From the NCBI GenBank assembly GCA_046542255.1, contig JBKHBT010000043.1:1-25874 (forward strand): a stretch of DNA of 25,874 bases, given 5' to 3'. The notes under the pieces are model-generated. The model was not told the DNA's origin. It was given only the letters and a program-made list of their open reading frames with translations, and ran no database searches. Source of the stretch: JBKHBT01 sp046542255 (GTDB lineage: Bacteria > UBP14 > UBA6098 > JBKHBT01). The translations under genes were made by a program, and so were the position numbers. This document shows, one piece after another, positions 1 through 8,210 of the stretch (the stretch's first letter is position 1; each line of letters begins with the position of its first letter).

Positions 1-1044
1 ACCTTTCTTTTTGGCATGTGCTGTAGTAAGTCCTGCTGCAGCAAAGCACTCATCGCCAAGAACAGTTGAATATACACCTATGACACCGTGATTTATTCTC
101 CTATTTGCGAAAAGATTCGCACCAGCTATTCTGGCTTCTGTGGTAGCAATCGAAGCTAATTTCATATTACAGGTCTTGCCGTCAAAGAAAGAAAATTTTT
201 CAGCACAGTCTCCGCAGGCAAAGATATCTTCATCTTCTGTTTTCATATAGTGATTAACAAGCACGCCTTTACCCGGCCCAATTTCTAGGTCGGCTTTTTC
301 CGCCAATTCAGTATTTGCAACAGCGCCGATACCCAGAATAACAAAATCTGTTTTTATCTCGCGGCCGCTTTTTAATTTGACTTTTTCGACTTTGCCATTT
401 CCTACAATTTCAGAAACCGTCTCGTCTAATTCGAGATTGATATTTTGCTTGCGAAGCACCTCTTCTGCCTTTTCGGAGAATTCTGTATCATATGTAAGCT
501 GAAGGCAGTGAGACAACATCTCTACAATATTTATCTCAATATCCGGGCAACGCCTGCGGCATTCTTCGGCAATCTCAACTCCGATAAATCCGCAGCCAAT
601 AATAGTTACACTCTTTGCCTTGTCGACTGCTTTTATTACTTCCTTCAGATATGGTACATCTTTGTGAATCGCGAAAACGCCGTCTATATCAGAACCAGGA
701 ATCGGTGGAATCATGGGATTCGAGCCAGTTCCGATTACCAATTTTTTATATTTGAACTCTTCACCAGACTCAATTTTGATTGTATTATTTTTGCGATCAA
801 TATTGACTGCCTTGCCTATAACATCATCAATTTTATTCTTTTGAAGAACTTTGTCTGCGGGTATTAGATTCTTGTCGGGAGTTCCGACCTGTCCGAAGGC
901 ATATGGTATTCCACAGGGAATAGGTATAAGCTCTTCCTTGCGAATCACCATGATCGATTTTTGCGGATAATGTCTTCTTGCTGTGATAGCGGCTGTAAGG
1001 CCTGCCGCACTTGCGCCTACGACAATAACGTCATAACTTTTCAT
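1..1044 (-). CDS. FAD-dependent NAD(P)H/CoA-disulfide reductase-type oxidoreductase, partial (3' end missing)
   Basis: The first 348 codons are present and the frame stays open to the left edge. Visible features: an FAD-binding V-G-A-S-A-A-G loop at residues 9-15, a second dinucleotide loop G-C-G-F-I-G at 150-155, and the FAD-contacting A-C-G-D motif near 275. Cys44 in P-C-G-I-P-Y sits where CoA-disulfide reductases and H2O-forming NADH oxidases carry their redox cysteine. Family members are about 440-460 residues, so roughly 100 C-terminal residues (dimerisation domain) lie outside the window. The ATG at 1042-1044 has an upstream GGAG. A TTAGG-N4-CCTAA palindrome overlaps its candidate promoter, which suggests metal-responsive control and a redox role under metal limitation; that role is inference. 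The exact substrate (CoA disulfide, O2, rubredoxin, polysulfide) cannot be told. Confidence 0.87.
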   Translation of the reverse strand, partial: MKSYDVIVVGASAAGLTAAITARRHYPQKSIMVIRKEELIPIPCGIPYAFGQVGTPDKNLIPADKVLQKNKIDDVIGKAVNIDRKNNTIKIESGEEFKYKKLVIGTGSNPMIPPIPGSDIDGVFAIHKDVPYLKEVIKAVDKAKSVTIIGCGFIGVEIAEECRRRCPDIEINIVEMLSHCLQLTYDTEFSEKAEEVLRKQNINLELDETVSEIVGNGKVEKVKLKSGREIKTDFVILGIGAVANTELAEKADLEIGPGKGVLVNHYMKTEDEDIFACGDCAEKFSFFDGKTCNMKLASIATTEARIAGANLFANRRINHGVIGVYSTVLGDECFAAAGLTTAHAKKKG

Positions 1045-1093
1045 CTTGCACTCCTTTGATGGCTCCTTCAAAGATTGGGGACCTTTTTGAATA

Positions 1094-1129
1094 TTAGGCT
1101 ATATTAGGAATACCTAACTTATTTGATAA
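1094..1129 (-). promoter_or_regulatory. Candidate promoter with TTAGG-N4-CCTAA operator for the oxidoreductase gene
   Basis: A perfect 14-bp palindrome (TTAGG aata CCTAA) lies at 1104-1117. On the minus strand TTATCA (1124-1129), a 17-nt spacer and TAATAT (1101-1106) form a weak -35 and good -10, so the palindrome would cover the spacer and part of the -10. An extra TTAGG half-site starts at 1094, exactly 10 bp from the first arm. Placement fits a repressor site; the regulator itself is inferred to be DtxR-like. Confidence 0.65.
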
Positions 1130-1495
1130 AAAAACCGAGTCTTATACCTGTAAATTTTTCAATTACAAAGACAAAATTTAGTTTTGCCTATCTTTTAACA
1201 ATATATTCGTCAAAACCTATTTTTACAAGTTTTTTTGGGTTTTTATTGTATTTTTCAATAATACATTGATTTTATCGTTATTTATATAAAAAATTCTATA
1301 ATCATTAATTCTTATAAGACTTCTGTCATACTTGTCGGATCAAGATAAACCTGTTGCTTAAGTTTGACTACAAAAACGTATCCGCATATGAAAATCGACC
1401 CAAAATACAAATTATTAGAAAAAGGAGAACCTCCGAAGAAGCTCTCTCATTTTCTAATCAAGCTAATTTAATAATTGATCGCTAGTGAACCTGCT
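1130..1495. other. Intergenic stretch, AT-rich, no gene seen
   Basis: About 365 bases between the promoter of the oxidoreductase gene and the end of the TonB receptor gene. No convincing open frame with a ribosome binding site, and no RNA gene. The only terminator-like element for the receptor gene is a very short one read on the minus strand: GGAG-GTT-CTCC (1424-1434) followed by five T (1419-1423). A 4-bp stem is too weak to call with confidence. Confidence 0.5.
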
Positions 1496-3850
1496 CTATT
1501 GGCTCAAGTTTATATTGGGTATTTCGTAATTAAGCTTAATATTAAAACTTCTTCCCGGAGCTAAAGCATAGCCTTTGTAAGTATCTAGAAAATCTCTATA
1601 CTCAACATCCATTAGATTGCTAACTTCGAAATCAAGATTGATAGGCATCTCAAATAAAGAAAAAGCAAAGCCTATGCCAAGATTCATTGTATTATAGGCT
1701 TCTGTAGAAGCGGTACCAAATGGAATATCCGGGCCTATGCCATCATCAAACTGGCCGAAAGGTTCATAAATTCCTGCAGCATCTTTATCTGCTGTGTAAT
1801 TGATTCCAAGTTTAATATATGGTGATCTAATCATAGCGATTCGACTTGTATAGAATTCAATATTGCCACTAAACCTATCAGATGGCATCATAGGAAGCTC
1901 TTGGCCATCTTGATAACCACCAGAGAATTCACTTCTTAGCATAGAATAGCTTCCGCCGAGTTTTATGAAGTTAAATATACTATATTCAACCATGACTTCG
2001 ATACCATTTAAAATAGCATCTGCCTGATCTTGTGCAAAAACAAAGGTTTCGCCTTCGGGAGCAAGCTCATGTTCCGGTGCATTATAAAGATAGATATAAT
2101 CATCAATTTGATTTCTGTAATACGTAGCCGTAGCATTAACTTTATCACCGAAATAACGCAAAGAACCACTCAAATCCAACGATGTCTCACTCACTAGATC
2201 TGGATTTCCTATTTGAAATGCGAAGACACCACCATGATAGCCATAAACATATAAATTATAGAAACTTGGTGCCCTAAAACCTCTACCAATATTGGCATTT
2301 ATTGACAGATCATCATGAAGCCTATATGATGCTCCTAGGGCGCCCGCTATTGAAGTAAATTGACTTTCACGATCATTAATCAATAATGGATTACTCTCAG
2401 AACCTTCAAAAAGCTGATCTCTGTAATCAAGACGTAATCCAAAATCAACTATGAGTCTATTGATTTTCCATGTATCAAAGGCAAAAGCTGCAAAATTCAA
2501 ATAATGTCCATCAGGCTGCAAAGAAACACTGCCATTATTTTCATGATTATAATATTTGACTTCAGCACCCCATGTACCCGTCAAATTTGAGATATCATCA
2601 TGCTCTAATTTGAAATTAGCACTATAAACATCGGTTACTAAATCTACATTTGCAGAATCAGGTAAAAGCTCACGAGACTGGCCTCCCTTTGTTGCTTGCC
2701 TGTGATTTTTTTGAAATGATAGATTTGATTTCAAAAAGAACATACCCAATGGTGAATTGCCTCGAATCATGGCTGTTTGATTGGTAAGTCCAAGCCCTAT
2801 TGGTTTTCCATTTGGCAAAAGGAAATTATTGCTGTTTTGATAATGATCATAATCTGCAGACAGCAATCCAAGGCCAGTTAAAGCTCCAATACCGATACTT
2901 CCATTTAGCTGATCAAAATCGGTATTATTGATTTCGCCTGTAAATTTGGGGTCACCATTTTGTCCGCTTTCTTCGAATGTTTCTGCATCAGGGCTGTGGA
3001 AATTACCTGCATCTCGATAATTGAATGAACCATTAATTCCGATTTTACCGTGCGAAGCATGGAGCTTAATACCTGTTCCGATTTCATTATTATTGCTTCT
3101 AAAATTACTTGAAATCGAACCACCGAGTGCTGTTGCTTCTCCATCACCGAAATGGAAGTGATTGGGAATCAGATTCACCGCTCCTCCAATTGCATCCGAA
3201 CCATAGATCAAGCTTGCTGCACCTTTTATCACTTCAATTCTTTCATAATTAAAGGGATCAATATTGGGTGCATGTCTTTCTCCATATTGCTGGTATTCTT
3301 GAGCTATACCATCAGCCAATATCCTAATTCTTTCGCCAGTCTGGCCACGAATAACCGGTTTACCTGCCACTGAACCAGCGGAAACATTGTAAATCCCAGG
3401 CAAAGACTCAATTGTACCACCCAAAGAAGCCGCCTGGATACGAGACTTTTCTAATCCCTCGATTTGATTTATATCCTGTGGGCTTTCTAAAGCAGATCTT
3501 GCTGCAGGTGTTCCAGTTATAACAATTGTTTTAGACTGAAGAGGTGATTCTTTAAGAACAAAATCCAAAGTTTGATCGCCAATTATTGTTATCTCTTGAT
3601 TAACAGTTTTGTAACCGATATAGCTTGCTGATACCTTAAATTTCCCTTTAGGTATATTTCTTATAATATATTTTCCATTTTTGTCGGTTGCTGCGCCTCT
3701 TTGCGCTTTATGGATAATAATATTTGCACCATACAAATATTCACCATCTTCATTCTTTACTATTCCATTTAAACTTCCTAAATCCTGCCCCAAAAGAAAT
3801 AAATTCGAACATAAAAGCAGTATCAGGATTAATGATTTTTGTCTAAGCAT
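1496..3850 (-). CDS. TonB-dependent outer-membrane receptor (metal or heme uptake)
   Basis: 784 residues. Domain order: signal peptide (about 1-21, ending L-L-G-Q), a CarboxypepD_reg-like beta domain (about 24-95), a TonB plug (about 105-230, with a G-Q-T-G-E-R-I-R-I core), then a 22-strand-type barrel to the C-terminus. In the barrel, F-R-A-P at 525-528 is followed by a histidine near 541 and N-P-D-L near 549. FRAP and NPNL-like boxes with a histidine between them are known from heme receptors, but similar boxes occur in other TonB receptors, so heme is only suggested. The start has GGAGG seven bases upstream. No TonB box could be picked out by eye. It lies 63 bases downstream of a small His-rich membrane protein gene and is probably co-transcribed from the operator at 4270. 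Zinc or manganese are alternative substrates. Confidence 0.9.
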   Translation of the reverse strand: MLRQKSLILILLLCSNLFLLGQDLGSLNGIVKNEDGEYLYGANIIIHKAQRGAATDKNGKYIIRNIPKGKFKVSASYIGYKTVNQEITIIGDQTLDFVLKESPLQSKTIVITGTPAARSALESPQDINQIEGLEKSRIQAASLGGTIESLPGIYNVSAGSVAGKPVIRGQTGERIRILADGIAQEYQQYGERHAPNIDPFNYERIEVIKGAASLIYGSDAIGGAVNLIPNHFHFGDGEATALGGSISSNFRSNNNEIGTGIKLHASHGKIGINGSFNYRDAGNFHSPDAETFEESGQNGDPKFTGEINNTDFDQLNGSIGIGALTGLGLLSADYDHYQNSNNFLLPNGKPIGLGLTNQTAMIRGNSPLGMFFLKSNLSFQKNHRQATKGGQSRELLPDSANVDLVTDVYSANFKLEHDDISNLTGTWGAEVKYYNHENNGSVSLQPDGHYLNFAAFAFDTWKINRLIVDFGLRLDYRDQLFEGSESNPLLINDRESQFTSIAGALGASYRLHDDLSINANIGRGFRAPSFYNLYVYGYHGGVFAFQIGNPDLVSETSLDLSGSLRYFGDKVNATATYYRNQIDDYIYLYNAPEHELAPEGETFVFAQDQADAILNGIEVMVEYSIFNFIKLGGSYSMLRSEFSGGYQDGQELPMMPSDRFSGNIEFYTSRIAMIRSPYIKLGINYTADKDAAGIYEPFGQFDDGIGPDIPFGTASTEAYNTMNLGIGFAFSLFEMPINLDFEVSNLMDVEYRDFLDTYKGYALAPGRSFNIKLNYEIPNINLSQ

Positions 3851-3913
3851 AATCCTCCAATTAGAATTTTTATTCTTCCAAAGTTTAAAATAATTTCAGT
3901 AGATACAGCTATT

Positions 3914-4228
3914 CTAATAGATAAAATTTGGAGGAGAACGGCTATGACAAAGAAAAATATCTATAGATTCTTTACATATTTTCTTGGGCTTCAAAGCCAG
4001 TATTTCAGATACAAAAGATGGCTCATAAACAAAAAATACAATATCGATACTGGCAAGGACTAATCTAAATCTATGGACAGGGCATTCATCATGCTCATGG
4101 CCATCCAATTCATGATTATGAAGAAAATCATGGCCTGATGCCAGCGCAAAAATCAAAAATGCAAAAACAATGAGATTGCTCTTAACAAAGTTACTACTTA
4201 AAAACTTTTGCCTCATCAATGATAACAT
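3914..4228 (-). CDS. Small His-rich membrane-anchored protein, unknown family
   Basis: 104 residues. A hydrophobic segment (about 18-32) is followed by a histidine and acid-rich stretch with H-D-F-L-H-N-H, H-E-H-D-E-C-P-V-H at about 33-54, and a second weaker hydrophobic segment (about 57-72). The cluster of six His, several Asp/Glu and one Cys just outside a membrane anchor looks like a metal-binding loop. Small proteins of this layout occur before TonB receptor genes in Bacteroidota and Chlorobiota relatives (my recollection, not a search result). It is the first gene after the operator at 4270 and precedes the receptor by 63 bases, so a periplasmic metal-handling or sensing role is a reasonable inference. 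The start is uncertain: Met1 and Met5 are both possible and neither has a clear Shine-Dalgarno sequence. Confidence 0.6.
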   Translation of the reverse strand: MLSLMRQKFLSSNFVKSNLIVFAFLIFALASGHDFLHNHELDGHEHDECPVHRFRLVLASIDIVFFVYEPSFVSEILALKPKKICKESIDIFLCHSRSPPNFIY

Positions 4229-4269
4229 ATTTGATAATTAAGCATTTTATTTTTAAGATGCAAGTTTTT

Positions 4270-4283
4270 TTAGGGATGCCTAA
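4270..4283 (-). promoter_or_regulatory. TTAGG-N4-CCTAA operator upstream of the His-rich protein/TonB receptor unit
   Basis: Perfect palindrome TTAGG gatg CCTAA, 42 bases upstream of the ATG at 4228, squeezed between that gene and the terminator of the preceding porin-like gene. Same arms as the other five perfect copies in the window. I could not define convincing promoter hexamers next to it. Confidence 0.65.
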
Positions 4284-4285
4284 TC

Positions 4286-4314
4286 AAAAAAAGGGGAAAG
4301 CCGAAGCTTTCCCC
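4286..4314 (-). terminator. Intrinsic terminator of the surface-protein/porin operon
   Basis: Perfect 9-bp stem GGGGAAAGC (4293-4301) / GCTTTCCCC (4306-4314) with a 4-base loop, followed on the minus strand by seven T (4286-4292). It lies 16 bases past the stop codon of the porin-like gene and ends only two bases before the next operator, so termination and the next promoter are packed tightly. Confidence 0.9.
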
Positions 4315-4329
4315 ATTTATCGTGGCTTT

Positions 4330-5367
4330 TTAAAAACCAGATTGAAGCCTGATTATCAAAGAAGATGCTTCTTCTGATGATGACTTATGTTGCGAAATCG
4401 GCATTTCATAATCTATTCTGAACTTTGTATGTGTATCAGCCATAGTCAATGCTATTCCCATTGTTAGGTAATCATAGGTGCTTTCCTGTTGATCCAGGTT
4501 AGATGCCTTGTCCCATAGCTGATAGCGCAGATATGGTTCGAATGAATGTAAAATTTCATTACCTAACAAAACCGGATAAGCTCCTTGAGCATAAAAGGCA
4601 TCCATTTGAAGATCCTTTGACTCGGTATCTTCAAAATGACTATAGAAACCCTTCCCAGCGAAATATTCCGCTCTCAACTTTACATTGAATTTATTGACAT
4701 CAATTCCGATTCCATAGCGATAACCAGGGTCAGAATCACCAGAGTAATTGAAATCTTCTTTCCAATTTGTATAAAAACCTCCGACTGCAAAAGCACGACA
4801 TGGAGAATGAAGCGATAATCCAAGGTTTATATCGTGTTCATCATCTATGATGCCTTTTGGCCCATTTAATATCCCTAACTGAGCATCTATACCGAATTTT
4901 CCCTTTTCCATTTTAGTATAATTTACTATGAATCCAGTAGGATGGCATGGTGAAAAGGTCTTTCCAAATTTAGGTTTTTCGGCAGTCAATACATTAGTAC
5001 ACTCTTCTTCTAATTCAAAACCCCTTTTGATATGTCCTTTCATCAGTCCTAAGTTAATGTATTTCATGGGCTTATAAAGCACTATGGCTTCCATCAAGAG
5101 AATTTGGCTACCGCCGCCCATACAAGTAGCCGAACCTGCTTCAAAGCTATATTCTACCCTGTCGCCTAAAGAACCTTCAATATGAAAAGCCGCATGACGA
5201 ACCACTATTTTATCGCTTGGAGCAACATAACCAATAACTGTATCATCTTCTCCATAATAAGACTCATATTGCACGGCAATATCTGCATGTACTTCAGGGA
5301 GTGTGAAATCGAAATCATTCGATAACAAAACTGGTAGAAAAATTAAAAATACAAATATCCTTTTCAT
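4330..5367 (-). CDS. Porin-like outer-membrane beta-barrel protein
   Basis: 345 residues from the ATG at 5365-5367, chosen because it has AAGGAG upstream and begins a signal peptide (M-K-R-I-F-V-F-L-I-F-L); a longer frame to 5418 would overlap the upstream gene and bury the signal. The mature protein alternates polar and hydrophobic residues in strands separated by acidic turns, resembles phosphate-selective porin O/P-like proteins in overall style, and ends in phenylalanine (L-Q-S-G-F), as barrel proteins recognised by BamA usually do. There are five cysteines in the middle (for example E-E-E-C near 125 and S-P-C-H), which is unusual for a porin. It follows the DNRLRE protein gene by 10 bases and shares its operator-controlled promoter, so it may pass a metal complex or its carrier through the outer membrane. 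Substrate unknown. Confidence 0.7.
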   Translation of the reverse strand: MKRIFVFLIFLPVLLSNDFDFTLPEVHADIAVQYESYYGEDDTVIGYVAPSDKIVVRHAAFHIEGSLGDRVEYSFEAGSATCMGGGSQILLMEAIVLYKPMKYINLGLMKGHIKRGFELEEECTNVLTAEKPKFGKTFSPCHPTGFIVNYTKMEKGKFGIDAQLGILNGPKGIIDDEHDINLGLSLHSPCRAFAVGGFYTNWKEDFNYSGDSDPGYRYGIGIDVNKFNVKLRAEYFAGKGFYSHFEDTESKDLQMDAFYAQGAYPVLLGNEILHSFEPYLRYQLWDKASNLDQQESTYDYLTMGIALTMADTHTKFRIDYEMPISQHKSSSEEASSLIIRLQSGF

Positions 5368-5377
5368 TACAACTCCT

Positions 5378-6181
5378 TTATTTAACATACATGACTTTCT
5401 TATCATACTTTTTGCCATTGTCTGTTATTCGCAAAAGATAAATTCCAGCTGATTGCGTATTTGCTGCATTCCATTTGTTTGTGTCTCTGGCTTCATCAAC
5501 TTTATTCCCATTTACATCAAATACTTCTAATAAATCGACAAACTTATTAAAATTACATGAAGAGTTAAATGGATTCGGATACGCTTGTATAGCAATTATC
5601 TCCGGATTTGAATTCTCTTTTTCATAAACCCCATCTGAGATTGTTATTTCTAATTTTGGCATCTGAGCTTCTGCGGCTTCCTTTGAATAGAATTTACTCC
5701 ATTTACTTCCCGGCCTTGATTTAATAACAAAGCCAAAATTCTCGATCTCACCACAAATCCAATCATTAACTATCGAAGTGAAATCAATTTCATGCCAGCC
5801 ATTAGCAGCAAAACCATATTCCGCAAATGGCGTAGATAAGAAATCGATATGGACATCACCGGGCCATGAGTCTTCAGTCCAATCTTCATTGATAGCAAAA
5901 AACTCAGTCTGAGTGATCCCACCTGATGGACAACCAAAAAAGCGATTTAAATTAAGGATTGCATTAGAAATATTCATCCCAGTATATTCCTCAAGGTCAA
6001 ATCTCATCATTATTCTTTGATATTGACCTGATGGATCAAAATTAGCTGTCCATAACTCCGAAGGTGGATGTGCGCCTGGATGCTCTACATCAGTGTACAT
6101 ATCATCCGAAGGCGTAATAAAAACTGTTTCTGCAAAAAGAGCAAAAACAATTACTGCTAACAAACTAACTCTCTTTAACAT
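5378..6181 (-). CDS. Secreted DNRLRE-domain protein with C-terminal Por/T9SS sorting domain
   Basis: 267 residues from the ATG at 6179-6181, preceded by AAAGGAG; the frame extends further up but that part lacks a ribosome site. Order: signal peptide (1-19), a DNRLRE-like beta-sandwich (about 20-180; typical phrases M-M-R-F-D-L, N-A-I-L-N-L, W-H-E-I-D-F-T, W-I-C-G), then a linker and a sorting domain at 200-267 beginning A-Y-P-N-P-F-N and ending G-I-Y-L-L-R-I...K-K-V-M-Y-V-K. DNRLRE domains are known in surface and carbohydrate-associated proteins. The sorting domain implies export by a type IX-like system and attachment to the surface. It is the first gene behind two operator copies and is followed by a porin-like gene, which is odd for a structural surface protein and hints at a metal-limitation role. 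Confidence 0.78.
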   Translation of the reverse strand: MLKRVSLLAVIVFALFAETVFITPSDDMYTDVEHPGAHPPSELWTANFDPSGQYQRIMMRFDLEEYTGMNISNAILNLNRFFGCPSGGITQTEFFAINEDWTEDSWPGDVHIDFLSTPFAEYGFAANGWHEIDFTSIVNDWICGEIENFGFVIKSRPGSKWSKFYSKEAAEAQMPKLEITISDGVYEKENSNPEIIAIQAYPNPFNSSCNFNKFVDLLEVFDVNGNKVDEARDTNKWNAANTQSAGIYLLRITDNGKKYDKKVMYVK

Positions 6182-6216
6182 CTGTCTCCTTTCTTTGTTT
6201 TCAATTATCAAATCTC

Positions 6217-6245
6217 AAAATATTAGGCATAACTAACATTGTCAA
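6217..6245 (-). promoter_or_regulatory. Candidate sigma-70-type promoter with imperfect operator, surface-protein/porin operon
   Basis: On the minus strand TTGACA (6240-6245), a 17-nt spacer and TATTTT (6217-6222). The spacer contains a degenerate operator (6223-6236, TTAGG cata ACTAA, one arm broken at one base) flush against the -10. Its centre is 30 bp from that of the perfect copy at 6253-6266, so both face the same side of the helix. Confidence 0.65.
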
Positions 6246-6252
6246 GTTAATT

Positions 6253-6266
6253 TTAGGCACTCCTAA
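6253..6266. promoter_or_regulatory. TTAGG-N4-CCTAA operator between divergent units
   Basis: Perfect palindrome TTAGG cact CCTAA just upstream of the minus-strand -35 at 6240-6245, and about 60 bases from the + strand -35. It could contribute to control of either or both divergent units. Confidence 0.65.
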
Positions 6267-6313
6267 CAATTTAATACAAATAACATCATAACTTGTTTTA
6301 CATGATTTTATCA

Positions 6314-6354
6314 TTGACACTATATCATTGCTTGCCTATCTTAGGTTAGCCTAA
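6314..6354 (+). promoter_or_regulatory. Candidate promoter with operator for the DUF2023 gene
   Basis: TTGACA (6314-6319), 17-nt spacer, TATCTT (6337-6342). A perfect operator TTAGG ttag CCTAA (6341-6354) overlaps the last two bases of the -10 and the start region. Of all copies this one is closest to the DtxR/IdeR consensus, sharing TTAGGTTAG-CCTAA. The geometry is that of a simple repressor blocking initiation. Confidence 0.72.
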
Positions 6355-6394
6355 CTTTTGTGCTATTTGAAAATAATTAAAAAAAGGAGTTAAA

Positions 6395-6796
6395 ATGGAA
6401 ATTCTTGTCCATCACATCTATGAACTGCAGAAGGGATTAAGAAATCTTGTTCTGCATACCATGCCAGCATCTCTACTTTTACTTGCAAAAGAAAAACTGG
6501 AAGTACACGGAATGCCCTACATAATAAAAAATGTCTCGCCTGATAAGATAAATATAATATTTGGTGCAAGAGAATGTGTTGAAGTTGTTGCAAGTTTCGG
6601 TAATAAAGACCTAACAGAATTGACACCAGAAGAGGATTTTATACTGGGCATTATGTTAGGATATTGTAGAATTCAGCAATGCAGGAGATTCATAAAACGC
6701 AAGAATTCCAAAACAAATGTGCATATTCACTATCCCAAAAGCAATGAGCTAAGGCTTCAACCTCATCCAATTGCAGATAGTTCTGTTATTTACTAA
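6395..6796 (+). CDS. DUF2023 family protein
   Basis: 133 residues with AAGGAG upstream of the ATG. The first 110 residues match the DUF2023 pattern as I know it: H-H-I-Y-E near the start with K-G-x-R-N-L-V-L, a central I-N-I-I-F-G, and E-E-D-F-I-L-G-I-M-L-G-Y followed by Q-C-R-R-F. The last 20-25 residues look like an unstructured tail. The family's function is unknown; members often sit beside a flavodoxin gene in Bacteroidota (known context, from memory). No flavodoxin gene lies here. Control by an operator overlapping the -10 fits a protein made when iron is short, when flavodoxin replaces ferredoxin. It is transcribed divergently from the surface-protein/porin operon and convergently to the radical SAM gene. 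Confidence 0.75.
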   Translation: MEILVHHIYELQKGLRNLVLHTMPASLLLLAKEKLEVHGMPYIIKNVSPDKINIIFGARECVEVVASFGNKDLTELTPEEDFILGIMLGYCRIQQCRRFIKRKNSKTNVHIHYPKSNELRLQPHPIADSSVIY

Positions 6797-6840
6797 GGAA
6801 AAATCAGAATCAAATAGGATTTAAATTTTCCTTCTATATT

Positions 6841-6957
6841 CAGACAATGCTCTATTGCGAATTGTCCAATTTTCAGGCTAAAAAACATTAATAATGCTTT
6901 TTGTTATATTATATGGATTTAGATGAGAGAATGTGCAGTTCGTATTGTCCGATATAT
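6841..6957. repeat. Dispersed hairpin repeat, copy A
   Basis: Shares a run of similarity with 9217-9347: CAGACAATGC at the start, an inverted repeat GACAAT...ATTGTC, then TTTTCAGGCTAAAA, a similar A/T-rich middle and a common TGCAGTT. Lies in the gap between the convergent DUF2023 and radical SAM genes, where it could also end transcripts. Family unknown. Confidence 0.55.
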
Positions 6958-6968
6958 TTTCAATTTTC

Positions 6969-8210
6969 TTAGTTATTTTTCGATGAAGTATGAAACACAT
7001 CAAGAATTGCAATTGAGATATTATTCGCCCAGAAATGACCCTTCAAAGTATATTGTATTTTATTATCGAGGATATTTAAAAGACAGTTCTTGTTAAACTT
7101 ATCGATTAGTTGCCAGACCTTTTCAAAATTTTCGCCGATTAATTTTTTTAAGTTATTAATTGCAATATACTCATGTTGTAATAGGCCGAAGATTTTTTTC
7201 ATTCGCATTTTCAGTTCATCCATTTCAGAATAAAAAGTCATCACTCGATTCAGATTAAATATTTCGATATTCTCAAATCTACCACCTGCTCCTATTCCAA
7301 TAGGAATTAAATTTTCTCCCTGGTGAATTTTTTGTATATACCTGTATTTATCTCCTCCATTTGTAAGCTTCGTGACTTCGAGTATTTTATATTTATTCTT
7401 AAGTGACTCAAGCAAAAAGGCTTTGAAAAGAGAAAAATCCCTTTTAATATCGTTTGCAAACCCCATATTGGCAGGTTCGAATTCCTTAGTAATTACTGAA
7501 CCTTTCTGTATCATAAGCGAATAAAAGCTTATGCTGTCAAAGCCGATTCGGCTTGAAATCTGTGCATCTTTAATTACATCTTCAATAGTCTGATTGGGAT
7601 AATTATATATTATATCAGCACATACAAGGCCATCGAATTTTTTCTTGATTTTTTCGGCTCTCTTTTTTGCCCAACTTCCATCGTAGCTTCGATTTAGGAA
7701 TCTTCTACCATTGTCTGAAAATGTTTGAATGCCAAGGCTGAGCCTATTTACTCCATACTCTTGCATCATTTCTAACTTATCTTCATGTAGATTATGCAAA
7801 GTACTTTCAAAAGTAAACTCAATATCATTATCGAACCAAAACACATCATGTAACTTCCTAAGTATTCGCTCTAATTGATAATTATTTAGAATAGTAGGAG
7901 TACCTCCACCCAAATATATAACATCAATTTGTGCTTTATTGGCTAGGCCAGTCCCATTATACTTATCAATACTTTTTAAAAGATATTCTGTATAGCTATC
8001 CAGATTGCCTTTTCTTATTTTACGATTCATATTACAAAAAGAGCAAATTTTATCACAATAAGGTATATGTACATAAATGCCGGCTCTGCCGAAACTATCA
8101 TACTTTCTTACCTGATTCCAGTAAGATCCTGGTAGGAGTAAAGTTCGTGAGAATTTCGAATCAATGAAATCTTTTACATCATGATGTGATTTAAATCTCT
8201 TTTCAAACAT
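6969..8210 (-). CDS. HemN/HutW-family radical SAM protein, putative anaerobic heme-degradation enzyme
   Basis: 413 residues. The 4Fe-4S site is C52-x3-C56-x2-C59 within Y-V-H-I-P-Y-C, followed by the Y-L-G-G-G-T-P-T SAM-binding loop near 100 and the S-L-G-I-Q-T-F motif near 160, all typical of the HemN-like branch. This branch includes coproporphyrinogen dehydrogenase (HemN), HemW, and the ChuW/HutW enzymes that open heme anaerobically to release iron. The gene overlaps the upstream DUF454 gene by 8 bases and sits behind two operator copies. That arrangement, with iron-type control and a DUF454 partner, favours the heme-utilisation branch over biosynthesis, but sequence motifs alone do not settle it. 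No HutX or HutZ partner gene is in the window. GGAG lies upstream of the ATG. Confidence 0.78.
   Translation of the reverse strand: MFEKRFKSHHDVKDFIDSKFSRTLLLPGSYWNQVRKYDSFGRAGIYVHIPYCDKICSFCNMNRKIRKGNLDSYTEYLLKSIDKYNGTGLANKAQIDVIYLGGGTPTILNNYQLERILRKLHDVFWFDNDIEFTFESTLHNLHEDKLEMMQEYGVNRLSLGIQTFSDNGRRFLNRSYDGSWAKKRAEKIKKKFDGLVCADIIYNYPNQTIEDVIKDAQISSRIGFDSISFYSLMIQKGSVITKEFEPANMGFANDIKRDFSLFKAFLLESLKNKYKILEVTKLTNGGDKYRYIQKIHQGENLIPIGIGAGGRFENIEIFNLNRVMTFYSEMDELKMRMKKIFGLLQHEYIAINNLKKLIGENFEKVWQLIDKFNKNCLLNILDNKIQYTLKGHFWANNISIAILDVFHTSSKNN

Noticed and set aside
445..867. A 140-residue open frame on the + strand at the left end
   Set aside because: It lies opposite the oxidoreductase gene, whose two dinucleotide loops and redox cysteine are clear.
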